Shown piece by piece: positions 31,953 through 40,187 of a stretch of 50,227 nucleotides of DNA. The notes beneath the pieces were generated by a model, which worked only from the letters and a program-made list of their open reading frames with translations, was not told the origin of the DNA and did no database searches. Positions within the stretch are counted from its first letter, which is position 1, and every line of letters starts with the position of its first letter. Position numbers and translations under genes: made by a program. This DNA is from CAIOHW01 sp046317855 (lineage in GTDB: Bacteria; Bdellovibrionota; UBA1018): positions 1 to 50,227 of the forward strand of contig JBKCVM010000088.1 of NCBI GenBank assembly GCA_046317855.1. The letters run 5' to 3'.

Positions 31953-32938
31953 AGATTCGAAACGGGTTTCGGATCGGATGGGCTCTCGGAGTGCTGGCCG
32001 TTTCGGGCTGCGGATCGAATGAGGGCTATCTCTTCAGGCGGGTCGAGGCTCCTTCAAAAAAGAGCGATGTGAGCCACAAGCTCAAGCAGCTGCAGGGAAA
32101 CACCCTCGTCGATATCCTGTGGGTGATCGACAACAGTGGCAGCATGGGTACACACCAGCAGAATGTGATCCGTAACACGCAGATCTTCATGGACCAGTTT
32201 GTTCAGGGTGGAAATCCGCTTAACTGGAAGATGGGGCTCGTTTCGACCGACACGGACGATGCCCCGTATGTCGGGTTCGATGCCTCGAGTCAGCTCAATA
32301 GCCAGACTCCGGACGCGGCGCTCGTGTTCCAGGGGGCCGTGGGGCGACTGGGCGACACTGGCAGCTACGTCGAAGAGGGCTTTGCGCCAGTGCTGCAGGC
32401 GCTTCGAGACTATCCGGGATTTTTGCGACCTAGGGCAAATCTTGCGATCATCTTTGTGACCGACGCCAAGGAGCAGGGGCGCCTTCCGCTCAAGAGCGTG
32501 CTTTCGGAGCTTGCCCAGCTTAAGCCACTTTCAGAAGTGGTCTCATACGGGATCTTTTGGACCACGGATCTTGGTTGCGGACCCAACTCCGAGGACGACT
32601 GGATTCTCCAGGGGTCGCGCTACGGCGATTTCATTGCAGAGACCAAGGGCAAGGCCTACCCGCTTTGCACCAATAACTTCGGATCCAATCTTGCCGACCT
32701 GGGCAAGGACCTCGTGAGCCGCATCACTTCGCCCAAGCTTTTTCTCGAAACGGTTCCTCGCACGAGCACTCTCCAGGTGCTGTACAAGGACAAGCCCGTG
32801 CCCTCCGGCCTGCCCGGATCGGGCGGTTACTGGTACTTTGACCAGGGCCTCAACGCGATCGTGTTTCATGACATGAGTTTTGCGCCGGGTGAGGACGAGT
32901 CAGTTCGCGTGGTCTACGACGAGGATAACGGGCAATAG
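31949..32938 (+). CDS. VWA-domain lipoprotein, CglB-like
   Basis: 329 residues. GTG at 31949 is chosen because GGAGGAGG lies just ahead and it forms GTGA with the previous stop; GTG 31925 is the alternative. Signal with lipobox VSGC near residue 18. A von Willebrand factor A domain follows: DILWVIDNSGSMGTHQQN carries the MIDAS DxSxS metal site, with later IIFVTDAKEQG. In Myxococcus xanthus CglB is an outer-membrane VWA lipoprotein that acts as the gliding adhesin, which fits the place at the end of this operon. The C-terminal ~80 residues are beta-rich. The TAG stop's last base is the first base of the right-hand 27-bp repeat. Confidence 0.85.
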   Translation: MKIRNGFRIGWALGVLAVSGCGSNEGYLFRRVEAPSKKSDVSHKLKQLQGNTLVDILWVIDNSGSMGTHQQNVIRNTQIFMDQFVQGGNPLNWKMGLVSTDTDDAPYVGFDASSQLNSQTPDAALVFQGAVGRLGDTGSYVEEGFAPVLQALRDYPGFLRPRANLAIIFVTDAKEQGRLPLKSVLSELAQLKPLSEVVSYGIFWTTDLGCGPNSEDDWILQGSRYGDFIAETKGKAYPLCTNNFGSNLADLGKDLVSRITSPKLFLETVPRTSTLQVLYKDKPVPSGLPGSGGYWYFDQGLNAIVFHDMSFAPGEDESVRVVYDEDNGQ

Positions 32939-32964
32939 CAAGCAACTTGCTCTAGGTTTTTTCT
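32938..32964 (+). repeat. 27-bp direct repeat, right copy
   Basis: Identical to 21244-21270. Here it covers the end of the VWA lipoprotein stop, an AGCAAG-CAA-CTTGCT hairpin (one base pair longer than in the left copy) and the TTTTTT tract, so it may terminate the island operon. Its CTAG holds the stop codon of the minus-strand gene ending at 32952. Confidence 0.95.
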
Positions 32965-33314
32965 CCGCCTGCAGCAGAGAGTTCGTGTTCGAGGTGGCGG
33001 CGGTAAGAGCGTGCCAGCGTGCGCAGTTCTTCCGTTTCTGCGTTGATTTCAAGTTGGTTGAATAAGAATTTTCCTCGAATCATCATCGAAAGGGTGAGTT
33101 CTCCCACTTGAGTTCGCTCTTGTTGAAAGTTCACCATTTCTTGGAGCAGTGAGAGTTTGTCCATTGCGATGATTTTGGCTCGGTAATCGAGCTCGGCTTC
33201 GTCTAGCTTGAGAGCGCGGATTCGGGCTCTTCGGGAGTCCGTAATCGAAATGACCTTTGCGGTCTTTGGGGTGTTTTTGATCGCCTTTTCGTCAAACGTA
33301 CTGCTTTTGCTCAT
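32952..33314 (-). CDS. Hypothetical small helical protein
   Basis: 120 residues, ATG start, no signal peptide. Almost entirely charged and helical (SRRARIRALKLDEAELDYRA; NAETEELRTLARSYRRHLEH), so probably a cytoplasmic coiled-coil or adaptor protein. Family not recognised. The last codons (GGEKT-stop) lie in and next to the right-hand repeat; without the inserted block its stop would overlap that of phoH through a shared CTAG. Its base composition looks like the flanking chromosome and not like the island, which supports the island boundary. The 120 bases upstream (33315-33434) hold no gene. Confidence 0.7.
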   Translation of the reverse strand: MSKSSTFDEKAIKNTPKTAKVISITDSRRARIRALKLDEAELDYRAKIIAMDKLSLLQEMVNFQQERTQVGELTLSMMIRGKFLFNQLEINAETEELRTLARSYRRHLEHELSAAGGEKT

Positions 33315-33434
33315 AATCTGGGATTCGGCATGAGCAAGCAGAGTGCCAGAGCTAAGTGCTTGTTTTGTCAGGTGAGGGGGGGCTAATTCAGGCAGAAGGG
33401 TTGATTAGATTATAGTCACTTGGCAGAGGATCGG

Positions 33435-34370
33435 TCAGATCCCGATGCCGCCTCCTATTGGGCCGCAGGGGTTGTTTCCTGAGGAGCTGGGGAGCTCAAA
33501 GTTTTCTGGACCCAGTGGGCGCCATCCTTCGCTCAGGAGCTGTTCATACGCAGCTTGCGGAGTGGAGGGAGTGGTGTCGGGGTTGTGATAGAGGTGGGTG
33601 CCTTGCTCGCCGCAGTGGCTGGTTTGAAGTGTGGTCGGGTTGAGTCTCCACAGGAGCTGAAGGGCAATGTGAAATCTGGGGCCTTGAAAATAGCGTAGCC
33701 GCATTGGGATTTTTGAGGCCGCGCTCAGGGTTACGGTTTGTGAAGCGCACGAGAGCTTTGGGGCGTGAATCAGTGGATCTTGAATCGCAGGTTGAAGGCC
33801 CTGGCCCGTGGTGTCGAGGTCCAGGATCACTCCGTCATCGCTGATCAGAGCAAACTGATACTGGCCAGCCGGGTCGTTGGGGCCCAGCTTGATCTGTGCC
33901 TGCAAGTCGAGCCCAAACCATTCGTAAACGACTTCGCCTTGGGGGTTTCTGATGACTTCCCCGGATTGGGTTTCAAAGCCGGCAGTGAAGAGTCGCGTGG
34001 GGACGTTGATGTCTTGAAAAAACAGATTCATCCCCAGGTCCGTACCCTCGGCCAGGAACCCGTCCACTGGGATTTGCAAGCAGTTGCGAGCCCAGAGGCA
34101 GGTCTCCCAGTTAGGGATTGAAAAGAGTCGGCCTCGAATTCCAGCGGAAGGTTCGACTGGATCGGTGTCGGTTCCCGATCCTTCGGTGAGGGGGTTGCAG
34201 ACCAAAGAGCTTGGACTGAAGGCTTCGACCTGTCGCGCAGACTGAGGTGCGCGTGGGGCCTCTGAAGAAGCGGGTTGGATGCCCTTGCAGGCGCTCATCA
34301 ACCAGAGGGCAAAAAGGGCGGCAAAGACTTTTGCTTCAAACCGTCCTAGCGCGCTGCGCAATGCTTTCAT
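33435..34370 (-). CDS. Lipoprotein with PA14-like domain
   Basis: 311 residues, ATG preceded by AAGGAGG. Signal peptide with lipobox MSAC (Cys ~28). After a ~40-residue polar linker a beta-rich domain resembles PA14: GIRGRLFSIPN at its start, then YQFALISDDGVILDLDTTGQ (the SDDG-x-x-L/V-x-x-D PA14 signature) and IPMRLRYFQGPRFHIALQLL. PA14 domains bind carbohydrates, suggesting a surface sugar-binding lipoprotein. The tail contains YEQLLSEGWRPLGPENFELP. Followed and preceded by non-coding gaps, so probably monocistronic. A divergent AT-rich region (34371-34535) upstream likely holds its promoter and that of the next gene. Confidence 0.78.
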   Translation of the reverse strand: MKALRSALGRFEAKVFAALFALWLMSACKGIQPASSEAPRAPQSARQVEAFSPSSLVCNPLTEGSGTDTDPVEPSAGIRGRLFSIPNWETCLWARNCLQIPVDGFLAEGTDLGMNLFFQDINVPTRLFTAGFETQSGEVIRNPQGEVVYEWFGLDLQAQIKLGPNDPAGQYQFALISDDGVILDLDTTGQGLQPAIQDPLIHAPKLSCASQTVTLSAASKIPMRLRYFQGPRFHIALQLLWRLNPTTLQTSHCGEQGTHLYHNPDTTPSTPQAAYEQLLSEGWRPLGPENFELPSSSGNNPCGPIGGGIGI

Positions 34371-34535
34371 GGCTCATGAGCCTCCTTCTCTAGATTGAGA
34401 TGGGTTGGAAAAAATGTAAATAAAAATTAACTAATCTGGGATAAGTGATTTAAAGCGTTGAAAATAAATGGAAATGCTTATTTCTGGTTTTTGCTGTGTA
34501 GTTTTAGAGGCCCGGCGCCGACGAGAAGGGTAGCT

Positions 34536-34886
34536 ATGAGCCAACCCATTTTTCTCAAGTCTGAAGAAGCCCTGCTGGCCTATTTTAAACGCTTTCTCAA
34601 GGATAAGCCCAAGGCCTTGCAGCTGGGAGAGGTTCAAACCAGAGTGGTTGCAGTGTTTAGGTTCTCGATTGATGGAAAACGCTACAAGATCCTGGGCTCG
34701 ACTCCGAGAGCAATCATTCAAGAGTTCGTCGCCATTGCAGAAGAGCACGGCGATGCCTCTATGGCCCTCAAGGTCTTTGAAGCTCAGGGCGGGGCGACCT
34801 TGATTCTTTCAACCCATTCAAAGCCGGATGGTTGGGTGTGCTTGCCTTATGCTGAAAAGGCAAAAGAGTCGCTCAAGGCGGCCTAA
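34536..34886 (+). CDS. Hypothetical protein
   Basis: 116 residues from the ATG at 34536, which has GAGAAGGG ahead; an upstream ATG in frame (34458) would add 26 residues with no ribosome site. No signal or membrane segment. Mixed alpha/beta: LLAYFKRFLKDKPKALQLGE, then VVAVFRFSIDGKRYKILGST. Not recognised. Its TAA overlaps the TAG of the convergent SDR gene. Confidence 0.65.
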   Translation: MSQPIFLKSEEALLAYFKRFLKDKPKALQLGEVQTRVVAVFRFSIDGKRYKILGSTPRAIIQEFVAIAEEHGDASMALKVFEAQGGATLILSTHSKPDGWVCLPYAEKAKESLKAA

Positions 34887-35638
34887 ACGTTCTGTCTAAA
34901 AATCTGAGACGTGCTGGCCTGAGCGGTGGGGTAGATCACCATTTCTTGAATAGTCACACGCTCTGGCCTTGAAGCCACCCAAGCTGCGGCTTCTGCGATA
35001 TCTTGAGGAGTGAGAGCGTCGATGCCGCGATACACTGAGCGCGCGCGATCGGTGTCGCCCTTGAACCGCACTTGGCTAAATTCAGTTTCCACCATTCCTG
35101 GTGCAAGAACAGACACTCGGATTTGAGATCCCAAGAGATCCAGCCGCATGGACTCTGCAAATGCATGAAGCGCCGCTTTGGTGGCAGAATAGACGTTTCC
35201 GCGTGGGTACATCCAGCGCGCCGCCACTGAGCCCATGAAAATGAATTGGCCTCGATTCTTTCTTTTAAAAAAAGGAAGCACTGCGTGTGTGGTCCACAGA
35301 GCGCCTTTGAGATTGGTCTCGATCATTTGGTCCCAATCTTCTGGAGTAGCCTCCTGAACAGGGTCAAGCCCCAGCGCCAAGCCCGCATTCACGACGCAGG
35401 TGTCCATCCGATCAAACTCAGTTGAGTGGCGCTTGAGGAGCTCTTTCCAGGCTTTTTGGTCTGAAACATCGAGCGCCGCGCGGTGGGTTTGGATCCCGTG
35501 CTCGCGCTCAAGCTTGCTTGCGAGTTGGGCGAGACGGTCCTCTCTTCTAGCAATCAAGAAGAGATCTTTTTTCTGTGCAGCAAAGACCCTGGCGCAGGCT
35601 TCACCAATCCCTGCACTGGCACCGGTGATCAAGATCAT
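34883..35638 (-). CDS. Short-chain dehydrogenase/reductase
   Basis: 251-residue NAD(P)-dependent oxidoreductase of the classical SDR family. Visible: TGASAGIG cofactor loop at ~6-13, an NAG motif (CVVNAGLALG), the catalytic Ser in FMGSVAARW and Tyr/Lys in YSATKAALHAFAES. Arg in IARREDRL suggests a preference for NADP. The arrangement is closest to the YdfG-type 3-hydroxy acid dehydrogenases, but the substrate is unknown. The ATG at 35638 forms ATGA with the end of the pcp gene, so it is the last gene of a three-gene operon. In-frame start six codons upstream is possible but lies inside pcp. Confidence 0.92.
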   Translation of the reverse strand: MILITGASAGIGEACARVFAAQKKDLFLIARREDRLAQLASKLEREHGIQTHRAALDVSDQKAWKELLKRHSTEFDRMDTCVVNAGLALGLDPVQEATPEDWDQMIETNLKGALWTTHAVLPFFKRKNRGQFIFMGSVAARWMYPRGNVYSATKAALHAFAESMRLDLLGSQIRVSVLAPGMVETEFSQVRFKGDTDRARSVYRGIDALTPQDIAEAAAWVASRPERVTIQEMVIYPTAQASTSQIFRQNV

Positions 35639-36240
35639 ACGAGCGCCTCGCGGCAAGCAGCGCTCAGTCCGGCAGCAATCGCGCGCGCCTCGACTGCTGG
35701 CTCATGTTCGGAGTCTCGGCCAACATGAATAAAGAGGTAAGGAATGCTGTCTCGGCTCAGCTCATGAGCAAGGCCAAAGGCTAAGTGATTGCACAAAAAA
35801 CTTCCGGCATCCTCTGAAAGTAAAGGCTTCAAGGCACGCAGAGAGGGTGAAGAGGCCAGAGCAGCAATGGGAAAACCAAAATCAATACGATCCGGAGCCC
35901 CTGGAACGACAGGTACGCCCTGTCTGCGCTGACCAGAGTTGTCAGCTTCGGTGTGAGAGTCATCGAGGTTTTGAGCGCCCGTTTCGATTCGAATCTGACT
36001 TCCACTGCACTCGCCAAACGAAACCACGATGGGTTCAAAGCCTTGGGCTTGGCGCGTGCGTATGAAATCCAGGGCAATCCCGCGGGCCACGTCATAGACG
36101 ACCGGGAGGCGGCAGACTTCGATCGTATCAAACTCTTGTTTGAGCTCTTCGAGTTGGGGCATGGCTCGAGCCAAGAGCTCACTTCGGTTCTGGTTCCGTC
36201 CGCCAAAAGGTTCAAAACAAGTCAGTAGGAGCGCTTTCAT
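35635..36240 (-). CDS. pcp: Pyroglutamyl-peptidase I (peptidase C15)
   Basis: Cysteine peptidase that removes N-terminal pyroglutamate from peptides in the cytoplasm. 201 residues from the ATG at 36240, forming ATGA with the gene before. The C15 signature is present: LLTCFEPFGGRNQNRSE at the N-terminus (family usual T-G-F-x-P-F-G, here C-F-E), the Glu in VVSFGECSGSQIRIE, the nucleophile Cys in DAGSFLCNHLAFG and the His in LFIHVG. All three catalytic residues are there. Length is within the family's ~200-220. Co-transcribed with a protease-DUF4105 fusion and an SDR enzyme. Confidence 0.92.
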   Translation of the reverse strand: MKALLLTCFEPFGGRNQNRSELLARAMPQLEELKQEFDTIEVCRLPVVYDVARGIALDFIRTRQAQGFEPIVVSFGECSGSQIRIETGAQNLDDSHTEADNSGQRRQGVPVVPGAPDRIDFGFPIAALASSPSLRALKPLLSEDAGSFLCNHLAFGLAHELSRDSIPYLFIHVGRDSEHEPAVEARAIAAGLSAACREALV

Positions 36241-38441
36241 TTGGACCGCATTTCTTTCATAAAAAAGGTGTGGTTTTGGGATGAGGCCTCGAGCTCTGCA
36301 GCTTCTTTTTTGAAGGCTTTCTTGGCCCAATCGGTGATTTCTTGGATGAGCCGACTTTCTTCTTCGAGTTCTGGAAGGCTTTTTTGTGGAGAGGCTCTGT
36401 CCTGGGTTTTTTGGAGCTCACTCCAATCGGACTGGGTCTGAATTGGAATGCCGTAACCCGTTCCCTGCATGAACGCAGGATGTTTGCGCTGCTGGAGCTG
36501 AACCAGGCGCTGGGCCTTGGCTTTGATTTCATTCACTTGCGATTTGCTTTCCTTAGGCAAGCCCTCGGTGAAGCCGTCTTCTAGAGCAGCCGTGATTCGT
36601 CTCATTCGAGACATTTCGAATCGCCTGATAGAAAAAGTCTCCAACAAAAAAAATCGAGAAGCCGTGACTTTGCGGGTCAGCTTTGCGCTGGCTCTGCGCT
36701 CGCTCCAGGCGGGATCCCAGAGTTGATCGTAGAGGCTTCGTCTCAATGCCGCCTGAGTTTCATCCAGGTACTCTTCAAGAGTATCTGGAAACTGACCCAA
36801 GCAACCTGCTCCGCAAGTGGCCTCCAGAGCGTCGCGAATTCCTTTAAAGGCGCTATCGAGCTCAGGTTTTTTTGAAGCGTAGTAATATCCACCCCCGTCA
36901 GCAGGAGTTTGAGTTGAAGGCGTAGTTGCTGCATCTGACCTGGGGGTTTTAAGCACCGAGGCATCCGAGATCTCGAGCTCTTGAAGCATCTCATGAAGCC
37001 CGTTGGGCTTGGCCGCATGCCAGCGGTTCAGTCTGTGATCTTCTGTAATCCCCAGAACGGACTTCAAAAAGTTGAGGCCTTCTATGGCGCAGTTATTGTT
37101 GATGAAGCGATACCTGCCTGAGTATTCCCAGGAGGCTTCGAGTACCCGTTCGATGAAAGTGGTTTTCTGTTCGGTCGTGAGCTTGAGCGGAAGGCTGATC
37201 AGTTCTCGCAGATCTGCTTTGTTGTACTCTTCGATCACTGCAAGAAATGGCTGAGTAAAAAGGAGCGAAGAGTACTGACCGGTCAGTCCTTTCCAGTAGG
37301 AGATCGATAGATCGGAGACGTTGGCTCTAAAACTCACGACCACGTGATGGCCAACATCGATCATGCAATCGGGGCCCGGTTGCTCTCGAGCAGGATCACA
37401 GAGGATGATCCTAAAAAGGGTGTGCCCCCATTTACTCATGAAGCTTGGGCCTTTTCCTGCAAACAGCGCATGGATTTCGTAGACTCGCGAAGGATCGAGT
37501 TGGGCCACGGGGTTTGGTGTTCCGATGATTCCGGTAAAAAGTGGAAGTTGGGTTTGTGTGCGACACGAGCGCCCGGGGTGAGGGTCGACTTCAAAATGGG
37601 AGCTAAAAAAGCGGTGAACCGAAGGGCGCCTGCAGGCAAATTCGGGGTCTAACAAGAAGTACTCGAGATTGACGGAGAAGCTTTCTTCGGGGTGGGTGAA
37701 CTCGTAGGGATCCGGGCTTCGGAGGTGGGAGCGATTTTCTTGTTTTCTAGATCGAATTAAGAAATTGCCTGTCTCAACCCATCCCATCAGATTTCTGAAA
37801 CGGTCTTGAGTGCTGATGGTTTTGCGTTCTCTGAGCTGGCGGCACTCTTCAGAGTCTTCTTGGGCAATCTCACAAACTCGGAGTGTGGTGAGCTCTTGGG
37901 GAGTGTGTGGACTTGCGTAATCGTAGAGATGACCGAGTTCATGGATCACGGTGGCCATGGCGAGGCGATAGAGGTTGGTGTGGCCGCAGGGGTAGGTTCG
38001 AGCCTTAGCCTCACCTCCCAAAATCTCTGCCCTGAATCCCTGGTGGATGACCAGTTCTCGAAGCGCTCGTCTTTTTTCGAGCGGCCACGATGAGGCTGCC
38101 CGAATCTCTCCGAGTGTCTGCGCAGCGACTTCGGGATTAAGATCGCTCCCAATACACGGAGGGACGTACACGCCCGGAGCACCGTCGAGAGCCTCAAAGC
38201 GTAGGGTCACTTTGCGTTTGAGTGTGGTCTTCAGCCGCTCAGGAAGCGTCGCACTCACTTGATCGAGAAAGGCTTGGATTTGGAGGCGCTCTAGAGGAGG
38301 GGCTGAGTCGGTTGGGTCAAGCTCCAGGCTGAATGCGGCCTCTGGGGTGGGTCGAGAGGGGGCTGCGGCGTGGAGTGTTGAAACAAGTGGGGAGAGAAGG
38401 AGGGGGAGGCTGGCGAGGGCGCTGAACCAGGTTAAGTTCAT
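36237..38441 (-). CDS. Secreted zinc-metalloprotease-like / DUF4105 fusion
   Basis: 734 residues, signal peptide 1-25 (LLLSPLVSTLHAA). First half: a metalloprotease-like region with VIHELGHLYD (HExxH zinc site near 169), preceded by VYVPPCIGSDL. Second half: a DUF4105 domain (YEIHALFAGKGPSFMSKWGH, SISYWKGLTGQYSS, RYRFINNNCAIEGLNFL with the conserved NNC). DUF4105 is known as a separate domain of unknown function in many Gram-negatives, thought to be enzymatic at the envelope. The last ~120 residues are charged helices. Fusion of the two is unusual. First gene of an ATGA-coupled operon with pcp and an SDR enzyme. Confidence 0.8.
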   Translation of the reverse strand: MNLTWFSALASLPLLLSPLVSTLHAAAPSRPTPEAAFSLELDPTDSAPPLERLQIQAFLDQVSATLPERLKTTLKRKVTLRFEALDGAPGVYVPPCIGSDLNPEVAAQTLGEIRAASSWPLEKRRALRELVIHQGFRAEILGGEAKARTYPCGHTNLYRLAMATVIHELGHLYDYASPHTPQELTTLRVCEIAQEDSEECRQLRERKTISTQDRFRNLMGWVETGNFLIRSRKQENRSHLRSPDPYEFTHPEESFSVNLEYFLLDPEFACRRPSVHRFFSSHFEVDPHPGRSCRTQTQLPLFTGIIGTPNPVAQLDPSRVYEIHALFAGKGPSFMSKWGHTLFRIILCDPAREQPGPDCMIDVGHHVVVSFRANVSDLSISYWKGLTGQYSSLLFTQPFLAVIEEYNKADLRELISLPLKLTTEQKTTFIERVLEASWEYSGRYRFINNNCAIEGLNFLKSVLGITEDHRLNRWHAAKPNGLHEMLQELEISDASVLKTPRSDAATTPSTQTPADGGGYYYASKKPELDSAFKGIRDALEATCGAGCLGQFPDTLEEYLDETQAALRRSLYDQLWDPAWSERRASAKLTRKVTASRFFLLETFSIRRFEMSRMRRITAALEDGFTEGLPKESKSQVNEIKAKAQRLVQLQQRKHPAFMQGTGYGIPIQTQSDWSELQKTQDRASPQKSLPELEEESRLIQEITDWAKKAFKKEAAELEASSQNHTFFMKEMRSK

Positions 38442-38496
38442 GACGCAGCGCTACTCAATTGAGCGCAAAAAGTAAACCTCCCCCAAACTCCGCAAA

Positions 38497-39081
38497 TTAA
38501 CGAGGGGCGTTTGGACCCCGGCGTTCTTGGGGTTTAGCAGTGGGCTTGGCTGGCCCTCCGCTGGGGGGCGAGCCAGCTGGGCGTCCCGTTGCGTCCCGCC
38601 TTTGGTTTTGTCCCTGTCCCTGCCTGCGGCCTCGTCCCCGCTTTTTCCGGTCGCCTTTTCCGCCTTTTCCACCTTTGCCTGCAGGCTTGCCCGATTGCCG
38701 GCGATCGTTTGGGCCCCGAACGGGAGCCAGGTACTCGGCAGCAAAGCCGTGGCCCCCGCGGACGTGAACTTGCGACGGGGTCTTTTCTCCCTCCGCAACA
38801 GCATAGACTACCACGCGCTTGAGGTTCTGAAGCTCCCGCGGTTTGGAGTGAGCCACTTCAAGGGCCTCAACAAAGAGGCTGAGGCGGTCTCCTTCGAGTT
38901 TAAATTTCTCGGTAAGATACGCGGCCAACGCCTCACGGTGCGCAGTGGCAAGTTCCTCTGGGGTTGAGGTTTGCCCGCCTTCGGCAGGTGCTGAGGTCGG
39001 GGCAAGTCCGGCTTGAAGCTCTTTGGATTTTGCGGAGGCTTCGCGAAGTTGAAAGCCTGAGAACTCAGTGAAAGTTTTCAT
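38497..39081 (-). CDS. Basic protein with Gly/Arg/Lys-rich tail
   Basis: 194 residues from the ATG at 39081 (MKTFTEFSGFQLREASAKSK); the open frame further upstream to 39312 is more likely chance because it overlaps the divergent ChaN gene. The N-terminal ~110 residues are mostly helical (AAYLTEKFKLEGDRLSLFVE ... LKRVVVYAVAEGEKTPSQVH). The last ~70 are very basic and low-complexity (KGGKGGKGDRKKRGRGRRQG), like nucleic-acid-binding tails. Nothing identifies the family; an RNA- or DNA-binding protein is a guess from the tail. Confidence 0.7.
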   Translation of the reverse strand: MKTFTEFSGFQLREASAKSKELQAGLAPTSAPAEGGQTSTPEELATAHREALAAYLTEKFKLEGDRLSLFVEALEVAHSKPRELQNLKRVVVYAVAEGEKTPSQVHVRGGHGFAAEYLAPVRGPNDRRQSGKPAGKGGKGGKGDRKKRGRGRRQGQGQNQRRDATGRPAGSPPSGGPAKPTAKPQERRGPNAPR

Positions 39082-39157
39082 AGGTCCTGATTTCTTGCAC
39101 AGCGCCCTATTGCAAGCAACTGGAGTTGTGCCGGTGCATCGAGTAATTAAAGAGAGT

Positions 39158-40183
39158 ATGAGAACTGCGATTTCAGCGACTCTTTTTTTTGCTCGAGCCG
39201 TGAGTCTGGGTTTATGCCTGGGGGTCGGTCCGGGCTTGGGGTGGGGTTTTTCTTTGGGAAAGGCCTGGGCGCGGGACTTGGAAAATTCCTCGAGACACGA
39301 GTCGAGCACCACGCAGGCTGCCTCAACGGACGTCTGGAATGGTCGAATTTATGATGTTCAGGCCAGAAGGTTCCTGCTTGAAAAAGAGGCGCGCGAGGCC
39401 TTTTCGAAAATTCAGGTTTTGGTGCTCGGAGAAAAGCACGACACTCCTCAGGTGCAGCTGCAACAGAGCCGGGCTCTTGAGTGGGCCGTGGAGTCTAAGG
39501 GCTTTGGCCCAGCAGATCGCTGGGTTCTCGGTTGGGAGTTTTTGAATCGCAAGGATCAAGCGGCGATTGATGGAGCTTGGGCGCGCTTTAGGCAGGGGCA
39601 GATTTCAGGCACCTTGCTCTTGGATGATTTACAGGGAAAGGGGCGGTCTCGAAGTTATCTTCCGATTTTGAACGCGGGTCTGCGCTTTGGGGGTGAGCTC
39701 CTTGGAACCAATCTGTCGAGGCAAGAAAAGGCACCCGTAGTGGCGGGGGGGATCGCTTCGCTGGATCCCTCGGTCATTGGGACCCTTGTTCCGCCCGGCT
39801 TTGCCTTGGGGGGCCCGGGGTACCGAGAGCGCTTCGAGACTGCGATGGGTGAAGGGCATGCCACACCGGATCAGATGGAGCGCTATTTTGAGGCGCAGTG
39901 CCTCACGGATGACGTGATTGCTTATGAGCTTCTGAAGCCAAGCGTATCTTTTAGGGCGCTCGTGGTGGGAAGTTTTCATTCTGATTACAACGATGGCGTG
40001 GTGAGGCGTTTGCGAGTTCGCGCGCCAGATCAGCGGATCCATGTGATTCGGTTTGTTGATGCGTCGGAGTATTTACTGGAGGAGCTGGATCCTGATCTGT
40101 TGCTTCGAGAGCCGATTCGTCACAAGAGGTATGGAGATCTTGCGGATTGGGTTTGGTTTGCGGGCGAGCCTCGTCCAAACTGA
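39158..40183 (+). CDS. ChaN-domain protein, exported
   Basis: 341 residues, ATG at 39158 preceded by AAAGAGAG. Signal peptide/hydrophobic N-terminus (~1-40) and then the ChaN-like domain: VLVLGEKHDTPQVQLQQSRA, VLGWEFLNRKDQAAIDGAWA, LPILNAGLRFGGELLGTNLS, and RALVVGSFHSDYNDGVVRRL (the paired H-x-D/GEKH sites). Classical ChaN is a haem-binding outer-membrane lipoprotein linked to iron uptake; no lipobox is seen here, so this one would be periplasmic or membrane-tethered. It is the second ChaN-domain protein in the window (the other, at 10074, has no signal). Convergent with the HD hydrolase gene. Confidence 0.82.
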   Translation: MRTAISATLFFARAVSLGLCLGVGPGLGWGFSLGKAWARDLENSSRHESSTTQAASTDVWNGRIYDVQARRFLLEKEAREAFSKIQVLVLGEKHDTPQVQLQQSRALEWAVESKGFGPADRWVLGWEFLNRKDQAAIDGAWARFRQGQISGTLLLDDLQGKGRSRSYLPILNAGLRFGGELLGTNLSRQEKAPVVAGGIASLDPSVIGTLVPPGFALGGPGYRERFETAMGEGHATPDQMERYFEAQCLTDDVIAYELLKPSVSFRALVVGSFHSDYNDGVVRRLRVRAPDQRIHVIRFVDASEYLLEELDPDLLLREPIRHKRYGDLADWVWFAGEPRPN

Positions 40184-40187
40184 CCCG

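Larger units (their letters stand above)
21271..32964 (+). mobile_element. Putative inserted gliding-machinery island
   Basis: About 11.7 kb, bounded by the left repeat (21244-21270) and including the right one (32938-32964). All ten genes point the same way, overlap or nearly touch, and most use GC-rich codons unlike phoH to the left. Removing the block would bring phoH and the minus-strand gene at 32952-33314 together as convergent genes whose stop codons share CTAG, a natural arrangement. No integrase, transposase or inverted terminal repeat is visible, so the mechanism is unknown: site-specific excision/insertion with loss of the integrase, or recombination with foreign DNA. The first 173 bases (21271-21443) are non-coding and presumably hold the promoter; I see no confident -35/-10 pair there. 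Confidence 0.6.
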
